Assembly: GCA_973895155.1 (NCBI GenBank)
Contig: OZ316894.1
Location: 15,314,001 to 15,378,000 of the forward strand
Source of the DNA: Marsupella aquatica
Lineage: Eukaryota > Marchantiophyta
Direction: 5' to 3'
DNA length: 64,000 nt
Numbering within the stretch: position 1 is the stretch's first letter; every line of letters starts with the position of its first letter. The translations under genes were made by a program, and so were the position numbers. Shown one piece after another: positions 42,478 through 53,195 of the stretch. Under the pieces are notes generated by a model. That model had not been told where the DNA came from, ran no database searches, and saw only the letters and a list, made by a program, of their open reading frames with translations.

Positions 42478-43588
42478 TGTCACTTGCCTCTCCAACGGTT
42501 AATACGTGCAAACCGCACTTTTCTTCGCTTAAACCGTTGGTATCGTATTACGGGGTCGTGGAGGGACGCTATTTGGATTCTTTTCACACCAGGATGAGTA
42601 TTTTGGTTTCCGCTCCCGGAAATGTAGGTTTTGATCAAGTCTACCGACTACCCTCACCCCACAGCTTTTGATCAAGTCCTGCCGACTACCCCACTACACC
42701 TTCACTCGGAGTCACCCAAAGAGTGTTGTCACCACCCCTACTCACAAGGCCGACTCAAACCAAGCAAGTTTCTTCAAATCATAGAACGGGAGAACACAAT
42801 TCGGAAAGCGAAAAAGGGAGAAGGAACACACAACAAAAGCCCATCAAGTCAAATGTACAGATCCATATCTCTTGGGAAAAACGATACACATTGCATGAGT
42901 AACCCGGCCTCCTGCCGTCTACTCAACTCCTGCCTCTCCGGACAATGAGTATGGCTCCCCCTCACTACTCTGAACACGCTTTCAAACTCCTCAGGCTCCA
43001 CTCTATCCCTCCTTGCTAACTTCACACTGAGTCCCCCTAACTACTTCGGGGCTATCCCCCTAAATACTGAAAAATCACACCAAAGCACCCCTCACAGGGT
43101 CACAACGGTGGTGGCTACCCTAGCGGCGCCGCTAAAACCTTGCACTAAGAGAAATCCTTAAACTGAAGAGGAGCATGCGGCACACACATGCTGCTAAAAC
43201 CCTAAACCCAAAACAAGGGGGCCGACGGTGCCTTCGACGGCGCCCCAACAGTACACGTGAACCCTGAAAGTGAGAGGCACCCCAAAATGGCCGAAACTAG
43301 GTGCCCTTCCAAGTGCACACCTGAGCTCACCCCTGGATAGCTCTTCTTTTCCTGCTTCCGAATCACTAAGTCGCTCCCTCAACGGACTTCAGACGCCTGA
43401 GTTATGGCCGTTTCCGTACCGCAAAAACATAAGTTCTCCAGGCCATAACTTGCTCATCCTGGCTCCGTTTGAGGAGCGCCGCCTCTTGTTGGAATCAGCT
43501 CCGCGAGCTCATCCCAACAAGCCCATGAGTGACCCCCCACTAAAATGTTGGAAATCTGGAGGCCGTACACCCACGTCCGTACGCCTAT

Positions 43589-45445
43589 CTAATCCTCCTC
43601 TTCTTCTTCGCTCTCGGTGCCCGGACTTGTGCCCCGTGAGTGGTCCTCCTCCTCATCACTCACGGGAGTGAGTGCCACCGTACTTTTCTTCTTCTTCGAC
43701 GGAGTACTCTTAGTGCTGCTGCTCCCGCGCTTCCTCAAAGCAGCCAAGGCCTGCCACGCCTTGATGTACCCCTCACCAATTGTGTCCTTCCAGAGGGTAG
43801 CCTCTTCTCCGGACCGCAACTCCAACGGTAGAACTTGCCCCGTGGCCATGGGAGTCCCGGGGGTGACAGACCTGGGTGGCATCCCCGTACTGACCTGAGC
43901 CTCCCGTAACGATTTCCGTACCTCCCGGAGCTTCTTCTCCAAGCTCTTACTCTTCTCCTGACTCTTCTTGGCTCCATCCAACAAGGGTCCATACTTCCCA
44001 CTAACCTCCTTCACCACCATCTCGATAGCTTGGGAGATCACATCCGGGGAAAGTGTGGAGCCAGGTGTGCCGGGACTCTTCCGTTTCCCTAGACTCAGGG
44101 CCTCACTTCTCTTCGCTCGTGTCTCAAAGGCTGCCACCTGACTCCGTAGTGCTCCCACCTGGTTCCTCCACTCCATCACTTCTCCAGAATTTTGCTTCTC
44201 TTTGGCCAATGCTTGCCTCAACGCTCCTACTTCTTCTGCTTCCTTGGCCTTGGTGGACAAAGCTCCCTTCAAGTTGGTGATCTCTACGTGAGCTGCATTG
44301 ATGTGCCTGACCTTCTCATGAATGGTCTGCTCCTTGGTCTTGATCACCTCCTTCAGTGACAGGATGCTCTGCTCTAACGTCTCTACTTTGACTGTGGCGT
44401 GCTTGAGAGACTCCCTCAATGCGTGGACTAGCTTGAGTCCCTCGTGGACTCCCTCTCTGAAATCCCGTAGCTCTGCCAAGTAAACATCCGGAATGTTGTA
44501 TTCCAGAGGCTGTTTCGGATCTCCCACGAGTGATTCAAGCCACTCCAATGTGCAATCATCCTCCTGGTTCTCTTCTTCTCTATTATCCTCCCCACCAGCA
44601 GACAATGATTCCTCCGTGAGCTTCCCTAAAACGGTAGTGGCAATACTCCGGATCTCCGTGGTGAGAGATGATCCCGTGTCTTCATGCCCCGGAGAACCAA
44701 TCAACCCTTCTGCCCTGGCCAATACAAATGACCCCATCAAATGTACAGCCCCACCTGGTTTCACACTCCCGGGCTCAGCGGCCAATAGCTTCTTCAATCC
44801 GTAGCACCACCATCCGTACACATGGGCTGGGTAGTTCTTGATGTCCATAGCTACCACGAAATGCTCCTCATTCAGCACTCCGGATTGCACGTTGCCAAGA
44901 ACCCGTTGATGCACCTTGGCCAGGAAGCCCTTATACTCAACATCCTTGACAGCAGAAAGAGGGATGGCGGTGGTGGAGGTAGGATTGGTCACCCAAGTGG
45001 CCACCATTTTCAACGTGAGTTCTCCCCTGATATTCCGAGGTGTGAATGAGAATTTCTGATTCTCAAGAAACAATAGCTTAGCCAACTCCACATGGGGCAC
45101 TACACGTTTGAGACATTCAAAGTAGATTCCCTCCGTTCGGAACTCCATCCCGGCCTCAATGTCCCAGCTCTTCCCTGAAGGGATGGTAATCTCCACCTTC
45201 ATGAATTCTGTAAGCCCGGTGGCTTGGAAAATGTTCCGACAATCCTCCATCACCTTGGTGGAGGTCTTGGGATAAATTCGACGAAAAATCTTCCTACCCA
45301 CCGGTGAGGAACCCGCTGCCAATCCCGTGCTCATCATAACTTCTCTCTCTTCCCTTTCCCGTGTAATCCGAGTCTCCACGTAGTCACGGTAAGCAGCCTT
45401 GTATCTCCGAATGCGTGACGCACTAAACTCTGGTTGATCTAGCAT
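43589..45445 (-). CDS. LTR-encoded coiled-coil protein, 3' LTR copy (618 aa)
   Basis: Complete frame from ATG (MLDQPEFSASRIRRYKAAYR) to a stop, wholly inside the LTR and co-linear with gag-pol. Residues 1-330 look globular, with WDIEAGMEFRTEGIYFECLK and AHVYGWWCYGLKKLL. Residues about 340-540 are heptad-rich and Leu/Lys/Glu-rich (coiled coil), and the tail is basic, then acidic (TESEEEEED). It differs from the 5' LTR copy by one residue (Arg versus Trp at the base 44093/54832 site). I know no enzyme domain in it. A structural or regulatory role is possible but unproven. Confidence 0.8.
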   Translation of the reverse strand: MLDQPEFSASRIRRYKAAYRDYVETRITREREEREVMMSTGLAAGSSPVGRKIFRRIYPKTSTKVMEDCRNIFQATGLTEFMKVEITIPSGKSWDIEAGMEFRTEGIYFECLKRVVPHVELAKLLFLENQKFSFTPRNIRGELTLKMVATWVTNPTSTTAIPLSAVKDVEYKGFLAKVHQRVLGNVQSGVLNEEHFVVAMDIKNYPAHVYGWWCYGLKKLLAAEPGSVKPGGAVHLMGSFVLARAEGLIGSPGHEDTGSSLTTEIRSIATTVLGKLTEESLSAGGEDNREEENQEDDCTLEWLESLVGDPKQPLEYNIPDVYLAELRDFREGVHEGLKLVHALRESLKHATVKVETLEQSILSLKEVIKTKEQTIHEKVRHINAAHVEITNLKGALSTKAKEAEEVGALRQALAKEKQNSGEVMEWRNQVGALRSQVAAFETRAKRSEALSLGKRKSPGTPGSTLSPDVISQAIEMVVKEVSGKYGPLLDGAKKSQEKSKSLEKKLREVRKSLREAQVSTGMPPRSVTPGTPMATGQVLPLELRSGEEATLWKDTIGEGYIKAWQALAALRKRGSSSTKSTPSKKKKSTVALTPVSDEEEDHSRGTSPGTESEEEEED

Positions 45446-45870
45446 CCATGCATCCCGAAATCAATTTCTCAATCACCAATCCCGTCACCCGTGGCAATGT
45501 CAATTCCCTGGCCCGAAACAGCCCCCGTAGCCCGATCACTTAAATTCTCTCAATTTCCCGTCACTACTCCGTGCGGCCGCCACTAATGCCTGGAAGAATG
45601 ACGCCAGCAAGCCCCACTAATCCACCATGAAAGAGAGAGCTTCAAAAATAATTAGAATCTGGAGAGAGCTTCCGGCAAGAGAGAGAAGAACCCCGTTTTT
45701 GCTTTCGGCAATGAGAGGGTCGTGCAAAAGGAAGAGGGAAAGAAAAAGGAAGGAAAAAAAAATAGAACCGAAAAAACTCCTGGCGCCTTCGCCATGCGCC
45801 CCGGCCCATTTCTCGGGCCTTACCCTTGCGTCCTCCTGCGCGCGGCCCTATGCAGGGCGCGCGGCCATTC

Positions 45871-46130
45871 CTCCCGGCTCGCGGGAGGCCCTTCAACTCC
45901 CCCCCGCTCGCGTGATCCTCCCAGCTCGCGGGAGGCCCTTTAACTCCCCCCCGCTCGCGTGATCCTCCCAGCTCGCGGGAGGCCCTTTAACTCCCCCCCG
46001 CTCGCGTGATCCTCCCAGCTCGCGGGAGGCCCTTTAACTCCCCCCCGCTCGCGTGATCCTCCCAGCTCGCGGGAGGCCCTTTAACTCCCCCCCGCTCGCG
46101 TGATCCTCCCAGCTCGCGGGACCTCATTAA
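45871..46130. repeat. 47-bp GC-rich tandem array in the 3' LTR
   Basis: Units start at 45871, 45918, 45965, 46012, 46059 and a partial sixth at 46106. Each contains CTCGCGGGAGGCCC and CCCCCCCGCTCGCGTGATC. It is followed by two copies of a unit of about 62 bp with GCCCGGGCACGCAGCCCTAT. Very CpG-rich. Confidence 0.9.
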
Positions 46131-46562
46131 TTGCCCGGGCACGCAGCCCTATGGGCTCGCAAGGCAGCCCCTTCAGCTCGCGGAGCCCCATTAATCGCCC
46201 GGGCACGCAGCCCTATGGGCTCGCGAGGCAGCCCCTCTTTCTCTCGGACGGCCACTAATGGGACTCGCCCTCCTGAGGAGGGATTTATTTAAAAAAAAAC
46301 CCCCCCCTCTCCTGACTTTGCAATGGGGGTCTCAACAATAGCTCTTGAAGCAAAACGGTAAGTCCTATGGGGCTGGTCCTGGCTAGTTTCAAGGTCCCAA
46401 AATATTTGCCCACTTAGGTCGCCGCAAATCTTAGAACTATTATGAGAGAAAGAATATAAAGTCACCTGGGGCATCATCAACCTATAATGACGGAATTAAC
46501 TAAAAATTAAAAAATGGCTTATTTACATTGACTATTAACAAGGTATCGGCCTTTGCAACCAG

Positions 46563-49500
46563 TTATGTGTGACTTCCCGTGACGGGGTACCCGTCACATA
46601 GCTCCTCTCTTAATTGCGAAGCGCCCCCGCGAGCACCATACTCTTCCTCCGTGTAGTACTTCTTTAGGCGCTCTTGATTGATCCGTGTGTTGAGTAGTTG
46701 CCCCTCCAATGTCTTGAGTTGAACCGAGCCGTTGGAGTAGACGGCATCCACTACGTAGGGTCCCATCCACCGTGTATGCAACTTCCCGGGGAAATGCATG
46801 AAGCGGCTATCGTAGAGGAGCACCAAATCTCCCTCCTCAATGGACACACGACGGAGACGGGAATCGTAATGTGACTTGCGTTTGCCTTGCTCCTGCTCCG
46901 TATGTGTCAAAGCCTCTTCTCGTGTCTCCGTGAGTTGCTCCAACTGTTGGATCCGTGAAGCGACACTTTCTTCTGCCCCTTCCCTTTCCCGTGTTAGGAT
47001 TCGAATGGTTGGAACCTCAAATTCCACCGGCACAAGAGAGTGTTGTCCAAACACAAGGAAATAGGGGCTGTGGCCCGTGGTAGTCTTGTGAGCCAGGTTG
47101 TAAGCGTAAGTGGCAGCCAACAACTTCAAATCCCAATCGGTCTTGTGAGCGGATACCATTTTGTTGAGGATCTTGCCCATGATCCCGTTGGCTCTCTCAG
47201 TGAGCCCGTTGGCTCGAGGGTGGTACGGAGTGGTCTTCCTATGTGAGATCAAGTAGTTCTCCGTCAAACGTTCAATCGTATGATTGAGGAAGTGAGTACC
47301 CCTGTCACTTACCAACTCCAATGGTGGACCAAATCGTGTAAAAATCTGCTCATACAAAAAACGTGCCGTGGTGTTGGCATCATCCTTGGCAGTAGCTCGG
47401 GCCTCCACCCACTTGGTGGCATAGTCCGTTGCAAGAATGATGTAGCGCTTCCTCCCTCTTCGTGTGATGGGAGTGAAAGGGCCAATGAAGTCCACCCCCC
47501 ACTTCTCAAAGGGTGCAAGAGGAAGTATGGGCACCAATGGGTGTCGTGAGGAGGGCCCTGGTTTGCCTTGACGCTGGCACGGATCACATCGCTGGATGTA
47601 CCGGTGTACATCCCGAAAGAGAGTTGGCCACCAATATCCAGCATCTAGTATTTTCCTTGCGGTGGTCTCCCGTGCAAAGTGGCCACCAGCTTCCTCCTCA
47701 TGTAATGCTGCCATGACTGTACGTATCTCCGCTTCCTCCAAACAACGACGAAGTCGGCCATCCATGCCGTACTTGTGAAGTACTCCCTTCACAAGCAAGT
47801 AGGGACCTGTCTTACGCAAAAACACTGCTGCTCTCTCCGGGCCCAAACGTGAGGGAACTCTAGCCGTGCGGAGAAATTCCAAAATTTCTCCATACCAAGT
47901 AGTGGCCTCTGTATTCACGCTGAACACTTCCTCATCCGGGAACCGATCATCAATCTCCTGGGAGTCAGATGCTCCCTCAATACGGGAGAAGAAGTCTGCA
48001 TTGCTATGACTCTTCCCCGATCTTACTCTCACCTCATAGTTGAACTCTTGTAGCAACAAAACCCAACGTGCAATTCTCCCGGACAGATCTAGCTTGTTGA
48101 CCATGTATTTCAAGCTGTTGTGATCCGTGTGGAACACAACCTTGTACCCCAACAAATAATGACGATACTTCTTACAAGCGTAGATGATACCAAGTGCCTC
48201 CCTATCGGTGGGTGAGTAGTTTTTCTCTGCCGGGGCCAACTGCCTACTGGCAAAGTAGATGGGATGGTCTCTTCCATCATCATCTAACTGACTCAAAACG
48301 GCACCGATGCAAAATCCTGATACGTCTACGTAAACATGGAATTCCTTATTCCAATTGGGCGTAATGAGCACGGGGGCCTCTAGCAATCGTTTCTTCAATT
48401 CATCAAAAGCAGCCTGACGGGAAGGAGTAGGTTCAAACTCACTTCCTTTTTTCAACATGGAAGTGAGTGGCATGGCTACCTTGGCAAAGTCTTTGATGAA
48501 GCGTCGGTAGTAGCCAACACACCCCAAGAACCCTCTCACTTCCTTCACATTCTTGGGAAATGAGACTGCTACCCACACGGCGACCTTCTCACGATCAACT
48601 TCAATCCCTCGTGCAGACACTTTGTGGCCCAATAGGATTCCCTCCTCAATTCCAAAGAAACATTTCTCCGGATGCAGCTTCAGGCAAGTCTCCCGGCACC
48701 GCTGAAAAGTCAACCGTAAGTGTTCCGGATGCTTGACTCGTTTGCCGTAGACAGCAAAGTCATCAATAAAGATCTCCAAGAACCTGCGTAAAAAGTCATG
48801 AAATATATTCATCATGAGCCGTTGGAACATGCCAGGGGCATTGCACAACCCAAAAGGCATTCTCCGGAATGCAAAAATCCCCCACTCTGTTGTGAAAGCC
48901 GTCTTGAGTTGGTCCTCCTCCCGTATCCAGATTTGGTTGTACCCAGAGTAGCCATCCAAGAAGCTGTATATCTCCCAACCTGCTACCATGTCCAACACGA
49001 TATCCGTGAACGGTAGCGGGTAGTGATCCTTCTTGGTCGCATCATTCAACTTTCGAAAATCTTGGCACACCCGTATTTTCACCTTCCCGTCTGGCCCCTT
49101 TTTCTTGGGCACGATTACGATGGGTGACACCCACTCACTATGCATGACCGGATAAATGAATCCTGCATCCAACAAACGGTCAATCTCCTCCTTCACCATG
49201 AGTGAGTATTTGGGGTTGAGGCGGTATTGGCGTTGCCTCACAGGTCGTGCTCCTGACATCAGGTCAATGCTGTGCTCACCAAACTCAGGTGGCACTCCTT
49301 TCAAATCTTGGTGGCTCCACGCAAATATGTCTTGGTACTCTTTCAACAATTCCTGAATCGTGCGTTGCTCCGTAGCATCCAACTTACTACCAATGTTGAG
49401 TGTCTTGCCCTCACCCACTTCCACCTTTGTGTACTGCTCCGGCCTGATCACGTCCAACTTGTTGCGTGTCTCCTCATCAAAGGTTTCTTCCAACCGTGCG

Positions 49501-52500
49501 AGCCTCATCCCTCCATACACCGGTGCATCACTCTCCTCCTGGTCTGGTCGGGATGGAGGTGGATCCTTTGTCACATGGGCCATTATTTCTTCAACGTCAG
49601 ATTCTTTGTAATGTGACAATAGCTCCTCTCTAAAGTCATCATCCAGGATGTCATTCAAAAACTGCTCTCTTTGCTCATCATCAAACATGATCGTGTGGGC
49701 TTGCATTTCCACCTCCTCGGGGTGATCCTCTGCCTCCCTATCATGAATCTCTAGAGGTTCAGCCTCCACAATTTTGCTTCGCTCGTCTTCCATCTCTTCT
49801 AGAACAGCGTGCACTTGGCTAACTGATTCCTCTACTGCATGCTCTTGAGTAGCAACTCCGGGGCCAAAAACATCTTCCTCCGTGAGGTGAGAAATCAGTT
49901 TCACCATGTATACTTCATCCTCGTCTTCATCTGAGGTGACCTCTGAATCATATTCCTCCTCCATAGTCGTAGTCTCCCCGTGAGGTGACTCCGCTGACCA
50001 TGGAATAGTGATAGTGGGGATACCAAACCGAAACTGCCGTTTGCCCCAATCACTTGTGACCTTGGCCACATACAACCATGGCCTGCCAATTAAAATGGGA
50101 AAACCGTACGGCCGAACGGGTCGCATCACCAAATAGTTGAGGGGGAAAGATTTTCCCCCAATCATTGTTGGAATCTTGGTGAGACACCCCAACGGCACCA
50201 CCCATGCACCATCAGCCAACCTCATGGCACGTGCCGGTGGTTCTAACTCTGTATACCCCAACCGGTTTGCCGTCTCCTCAGTCATGATGTTGACTCCCGA
50301 GCCCCCGTCCACCGGTACAAACCGTATTGCACATCCATTGATGTCCACCGTGAGTTCTGGGGCACCCAAATCCTCCGTGACCCAGTTGACTTGTATGGGG
50401 TCAGCCCCAACTTTGGGTAACCTTCTTCTACGTCTCCTCCTCATGAGAATCTCCTTGACTTGGCGACGGTATAGGGAGCTATCCCGTAATAGTTGACCAA
50501 TTGTGGCACTGACTGGGCAATCCAGAATGTCTTGAGCAATGTTGTACGCGGTTGCAGGAGGTATGGGTGGGATGACCTCTTCTCCCGGTTTCCAACGAAC
50601 AACCCTCTCCTCCGCTTTCTTTCTGGCCTTTGCCTCCTCCATGTCTTTGTCAATGGCCGCTTGCATGGCTTGTGCTTCTAGCTCCTCCAACTGCTTACGT
50701 ACCTCTTCTCCCACCTTCGGATAGAACAACTTGGGGTTGTCCCGATCAAAGTCACTATCCTCCATGGGTGGCACCTCCGGTTCGTGTGAGGTACCCGATG
50801 TGGAAGCTTGATGCACCTCCTTGTACTTCTGCTTGAGCTCGGACTTGCCCTTCTTTTTGCCGGATCGAGTGGAGACTCGGTAACAAGAGTAATGCCTTCT
50901 CTCCTCGTCGCTGTCTTCCTCCGGTAGATTCTCAGCATGAGTCCACTCATGACTTGGGGGTGAGGGGTTAGCAACTTCAACTTCCGTAGATGTTGCAACA
51001 ACAACCACCGGTATCTCAACAACTGGAGATACTACAACGACTAGCGGTACCACCTCCTCCGTTATGGTGGTCATCCTTTGCTTGGGAATGTTCACTACGG
51101 TTTCTTCTCTTCTAGTGATTAGAGGGGTGTCGACTGCTTCCGTGGTGAGAAAGTTGACGCTAGCTTCTTTCAGAGGAGGTGGCGGCCCCTTCTTCTCTTG
51201 TGCCCCAATCGGTTGAGCCTTGAACGCCTCCAAGGTTGGGCAGTGTGGTGCAAGATGACCCTCCCCCTTGCATAGTTGACACAGCCGGGCAAAATCTCCA
51301 TTGCCTTGACGGGTGGGCTCTGGGCACACATTAGCGTAGTGGCCCGCCACTCTACAATTGTAACAAATAGGGATCTTCCTCACTCCAGGGTACGGTGGTC
51401 GATTCCCTGGGTTAGCGTTGGGATAGTTGGAGTATGCGGGTGCTCCGGCGTTTGTTGAAACTCCATGAATGCTCCGTGGTCCCGGGTTGAGAGGTTGTAC
51501 ACTATACACGTTGGCCTCTGGTGGCTCCTCCATGAAGTACTCTATTGGCCCTTCCGCTGCATATGAAGGATTTGAGTAGCTTGCCCCCTCAACATCCTCC
51601 TCCCGTACTTGGAAAACCTTGGCTGGTTCTCCCGCTGGGCACTCCTTCGGGGCATGACCAAACTTCATGCACTTGGTGCACCACACATTGGCTCTCTCCA
51701 CCGGAACTTTTCTCCTCTCAGGTTTGAGTCCGGCAAAATGTACTTTCAACGCTTTCATTTGCTCCGTCAGCTCATCATATCTGGCCTCTTGCTCCTTCAG
51801 GCGTCTTGCCGTAGACAATGGTGTAACGGCCACCGTGGGTAGTATCACTTCACGGTGAGAGGACTTCTTGACTTTCTTTGACAACTTCTTCTTCTTCCTC
51901 CTTCGTCTTTCAGCTTCTGACTCCGTAGTGTCTGACTCTGTAGTACTCTCAGAATCCTCAGATTCATCACTACTATCTGAATCAGATCCACTCGACTCCT
52001 CACTGGAGGAACTGTCAACCGGCTTCAGCTTCTTTCTTCGGCAACGCTTGCTTGTGGCATCAGCTGCGGTGTATGACTCCGCTGCTGCAATAGCTTCAGC
52101 CAATGTGGTTGGCTTGGCTTGACGTACAAAGAACCCCATCTTGCTTGGTAGGGCAGCCACAAACCAGGCTTGACGCATAGCATCATCGGTACGGGCTTGG
52201 ATCCGACGTACCAGCTTTTGGAACCTTTGCAAAAACCTCCGTAATGACTCCTTCTTCTTCATCCTGAGTTGGCCCACCTTTAATAGTGAGGTGGCCTCCA
52301 CTCCTATGGATCTGAACTCCTTCAAGAAGGCTTGCTTGAACAGAGCCCAATCAGCTTTCACGTTGGCCAACAACGAAATGAACCATGGACCTGCCTCCCC
52401 TCTCATCATTCCAGGAATGATAGTGAGCTTATGTGCAGACTCCCCATTAGCTTCGGCAATCCCTTCAAACTCCTCAATCCATTCGTCTGGATCATCCTTT

Positions 52501-52961
52501 GGTCTCCCCTTGAAGGGTACGTACTGAACACGGGTACGTTGTGCAGCTGCCATCGGTGCAGCCGGTGCCTGTATCAACACAGGTGGTAATGGCGCTTGTT
52601 GGGCCACCGGTAACAGCACCGATGATAGGTGTGAGATGATTTGTGGCAATGCAGTGAGCTCTGGGATCAGATTTTGTAACTCAGACTGCACCAACACAAA
52701 GGGCTCTCCTTCTTCTCGCTCGTGATCTATGTCTGGCTCTTCGTCTGGGCATATGGCCTCATTACGTTGAGCCTCTTCCTGTTGCACACCAACTTGTTCT
52801 TCCAGCACCAGTGGCAACCTCCTCTCTTCTGCAAGCCGTAAGCGTTCTTCGGCAGCAACTCGTCGTCTGGTCCCAATCCAAGAGGGCCCCCCTTCTAGCT
52901 CTGATCTTGGGGTACGTGTGTGTTGGGGACTTCCTCTACCTCCCCTTCTCCCTCTCGGCAT
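46563..52961 (-). CDS. Gypsy gag-pol polyprotein (2,132 aa)
   Basis: Intact frame from ATG at 52961. Gag is at about residues 150-300 (FKGRPKDDPDEWIEEFEGIA), with an Asp/Ser-rich then Lys-rich linker. Three CCHC knuckles follow: CTKCMKFGHAPKEC (428), CYNCRVAGHYANVC (533) and CQLCKGEGHLAPHC (561). The protease motif is VPVDGGSGVNIM (882). Reverse transcriptase is at about 1230-1420, with VCQDFRKLN, FAFRRMPFGLCNAPGMFQR and catalytic IFIDDFAVYG. RNase H is at about 1540-1660 (VYVDVSGFCIGAVLS, FHTDHNSLKY). The integrase HHCC domain is at 1754-1796, and the core has Asp in GVDFIGPF, Asp in LVSDRGTHF and Glu in NGLTERAN. No chromodomain was seen. The last 12 codons, including the stop, lie inside the 3' LTR. 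All catalytic residues are present and no stop interrupts the frame, so the element could be active. Confidence 0.95.
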   Translation of the reverse strand: MPRGRRGGRGSPQHTRTPRSELEGGPSWIGTRRRVAAEERLRLAEERRLPLVLEEQVGVQQEEAQRNEAICPDEEPDIDHEREEGEPFVLVQSELQNLIPELTALPQIISHLSSVLLPVAQQAPLPPVLIQAPAAPMAAAQRTRVQYVPFKGRPKDDPDEWIEEFEGIAEANGESAHKLTIIPGMMRGEAGPWFISLLANVKADWALFKQAFLKEFRSIGVEATSLLKVGQLRMKKKESLRRFLQRFQKLVRRIQARTDDAMRQAWFVAALPSKMGFFVRQAKPTTLAEAIAAAESYTAADATSKRCRRKKLKPVDSSSSEESSGSDSDSSDESEDSESTTESDTTESEAERRRRKKKKLSKKVKKSSHREVILPTVAVTPLSTARRLKEQEARYDELTEQMKALKVHFAGLKPERRKVPVERANVWCTKCMKFGHAPKECPAGEPAKVFQVREEDVEGASYSNPSYAAEGPIEYFMEEPPEANVYSVQPLNPGPRSIHGVSTNAGAPAYSNYPNANPGNRPPYPGVRKIPICYNCRVAGHYANVCPEPTRQGNGDFARLCQLCKGEGHLAPHCPTLEAFKAQPIGAQEKKGPPPPLKEASVNFLTTEAVDTPLITRREETVVNIPKQRMTTITEEVVPLVVVVSPVVEIPVVVVATSTEVEVANPSPPSHEWTHAENLPEEDSDEERRHYSCYRVSTRSGKKKGKSELKQKYKEVHQASTSGTSHEPEVPPMEDSDFDRDNPKLFYPKVGEEVRKQLEELEAQAMQAAIDKDMEEAKARKKAEERVVRWKPGEEVIPPIPPATAYNIAQDILDCPVSATIGQLLRDSSLYRRQVKEILMRRRRRRRLPKVGADPIQVNWVTEDLGAPELTVDINGCAIRFVPVDGGSGVNIMTEETANRLGYTELEPPARAMRLADGAWVVPLGCLTKIPTMIGGKSFPLNYLVMRPVRPYGFPILIGRPWLYVAKVTSDWGKRQFRFGIPTITIPWSAESPHGETTTMEEEYDSEVTSDEDEDEVYMVKLISHLTEEDVFGPGVATQEHAVEESVSQVHAVLEEMEDERSKIVEAEPLEIHDREAEDHPEEVEMQAHTIMFDDEQREQFLNDILDDDFREELLSHYKESDVEEIMAHVTKDPPPSRPDQEESDAPVYGGMRLARLEETFDEETRNKLDVIRPEQYTKVEVGEGKTLNIGSKLDATEQRTIQELLKEYQDIFAWSHQDLKGVPPEFGEHSIDLMSGARPVRQRQYRLNPKYSLMVKEEIDRLLDAGFIYPVMHSEWVSPIVIVPKKKGPDGKVKIRVCQDFRKLNDATKKDHYPLPFTDIVLDMVAGWEIYSFLDGYSGYNQIWIREEDQLKTAFTTEWGIFAFRRMPFGLCNAPGMFQRLMMNIFHDFLRRFLEIFIDDFAVYGKRVKHPEHLRLTFQRCRETCLKLHPEKCFFGIEEGILLGHKVSARGIEVDREKVAVWVAVSFPKNVKEVRGFLGCVGYYRRFIKDFAKVAMPLTSMLKKGSEFEPTPSRQAAFDELKKRLLEAPVLITPNWNKEFHVYVDVSGFCIGAVLSQLDDDGRDHPIYFASRQLAPAEKNYSPTDREALGIIYACKKYRHYLLGYKVVFHTDHNSLKYMVNKLDLSGRIARWVLLLQEFNYEVRVRSGKSHSNADFFSRIEGASDSQEIDDRFPDEEVFSVNTEATTWYGEILEFLRTARVPSRLGPERAAVFLRKTGPYLLVKGVLHKYGMDGRLRRCLEEAEIRTVMAALHEEEAGGHFARETTARKILDAGYWWPTLFRDVHRYIQRCDPCQRQGKPGPSSRHPLVPILPLAPFEKWGVDFIGPFTPITRRGRKRYIILATDYATKWVEARATAKDDANTTARFLYEQIFTRFGPPLELVSDRGTHFLNHTIERLTENYLISHRKTTPYHPRANGLTERANGIMGKILNKMVSAHKTDWDLKLLAATYAYNLAHKTTTGHSPYFLVFGQHSLVPVEFEVPTIRILTREREGAEESVASRIQQLEQLTETREEALTHTEQEQGKRKSHYDSRLRRVSIEEGDLVLLYDSRFMHFPGKLHTRWMGPYVVDAVYSNGSVQLKTLEGQLLNTRINQERLKKYYTEEEYGARGGASQLREELCDGYPVTGSHT

Positions 52962-53020
52962 CCCATTGAGACCTGCATTCCAAACTTACACCAATGTCTC
53001 AGAAAGCAATATTTGTAAAC

Positions 53021-53117
53021 ATCAACCGTCGCACGATGCGTTGTGGTTGACGTACAATAACAAAGTAACCAACAAACTTCTCACGTATCAACCGTCGCAA
53101 GTTGCGTTGTGGTTGAT
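53021..53117. promoter_or_regulatory. Twin hairpins in the gypsy leader
   Basis: Two near-identical units, ATCAACCGTCGCACGATGCG... (53021-53050) and ATCAACCGTCGCAAGTTGCG... (53087-53117), each close with TTGTGGTTGA so that TCAACC pairs with GGTTGA and CGCA with TGCG. They lie between primer site and gag ATG, where retroelement RNAs often carry packaging or dimerisation signals. Confidence 0.55.
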
Positions 53118-53177
53118 AGGTTTGAACTCCCAATAGACGTAGCTCCCCTCCTTCGTGTCGTCAAACAAGAAGAAGGA

Positions 53178-53195
53178 TTCCCCGGCAGCGGCGCC
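53178..53195 (-). promoter_or_regulatory. Gypsy primer-binding site, tRNA-Asp type
   Basis: The coding strand reads TGGCGCCGCTGCCGGGGA, which matches the complement of the 3' end of plant tRNA-Asp with one difference (a C for the T after GCCG). It lies about 21 bases inside the 5' LTR boundary. Confidence 0.8.

Larger units (their letters stand above)
42478..46598 (-). repeat. Gypsy 3' LTR (4,121 bp)
   Basis: Begins TGTCACTTGCC and ends GGGTACCCGTCACA on the plus strand. Holds the LTR ORF (45445-43589), a GC-rich leader with a 47-bp array, and a TATA-like site near 46282. Confidence 0.95.

Noticed and set aside
45871-46130. CRISPR-like array
   Set aside because: The 47-bp units are contiguous with no unique spacers and lie in a plant LTR.
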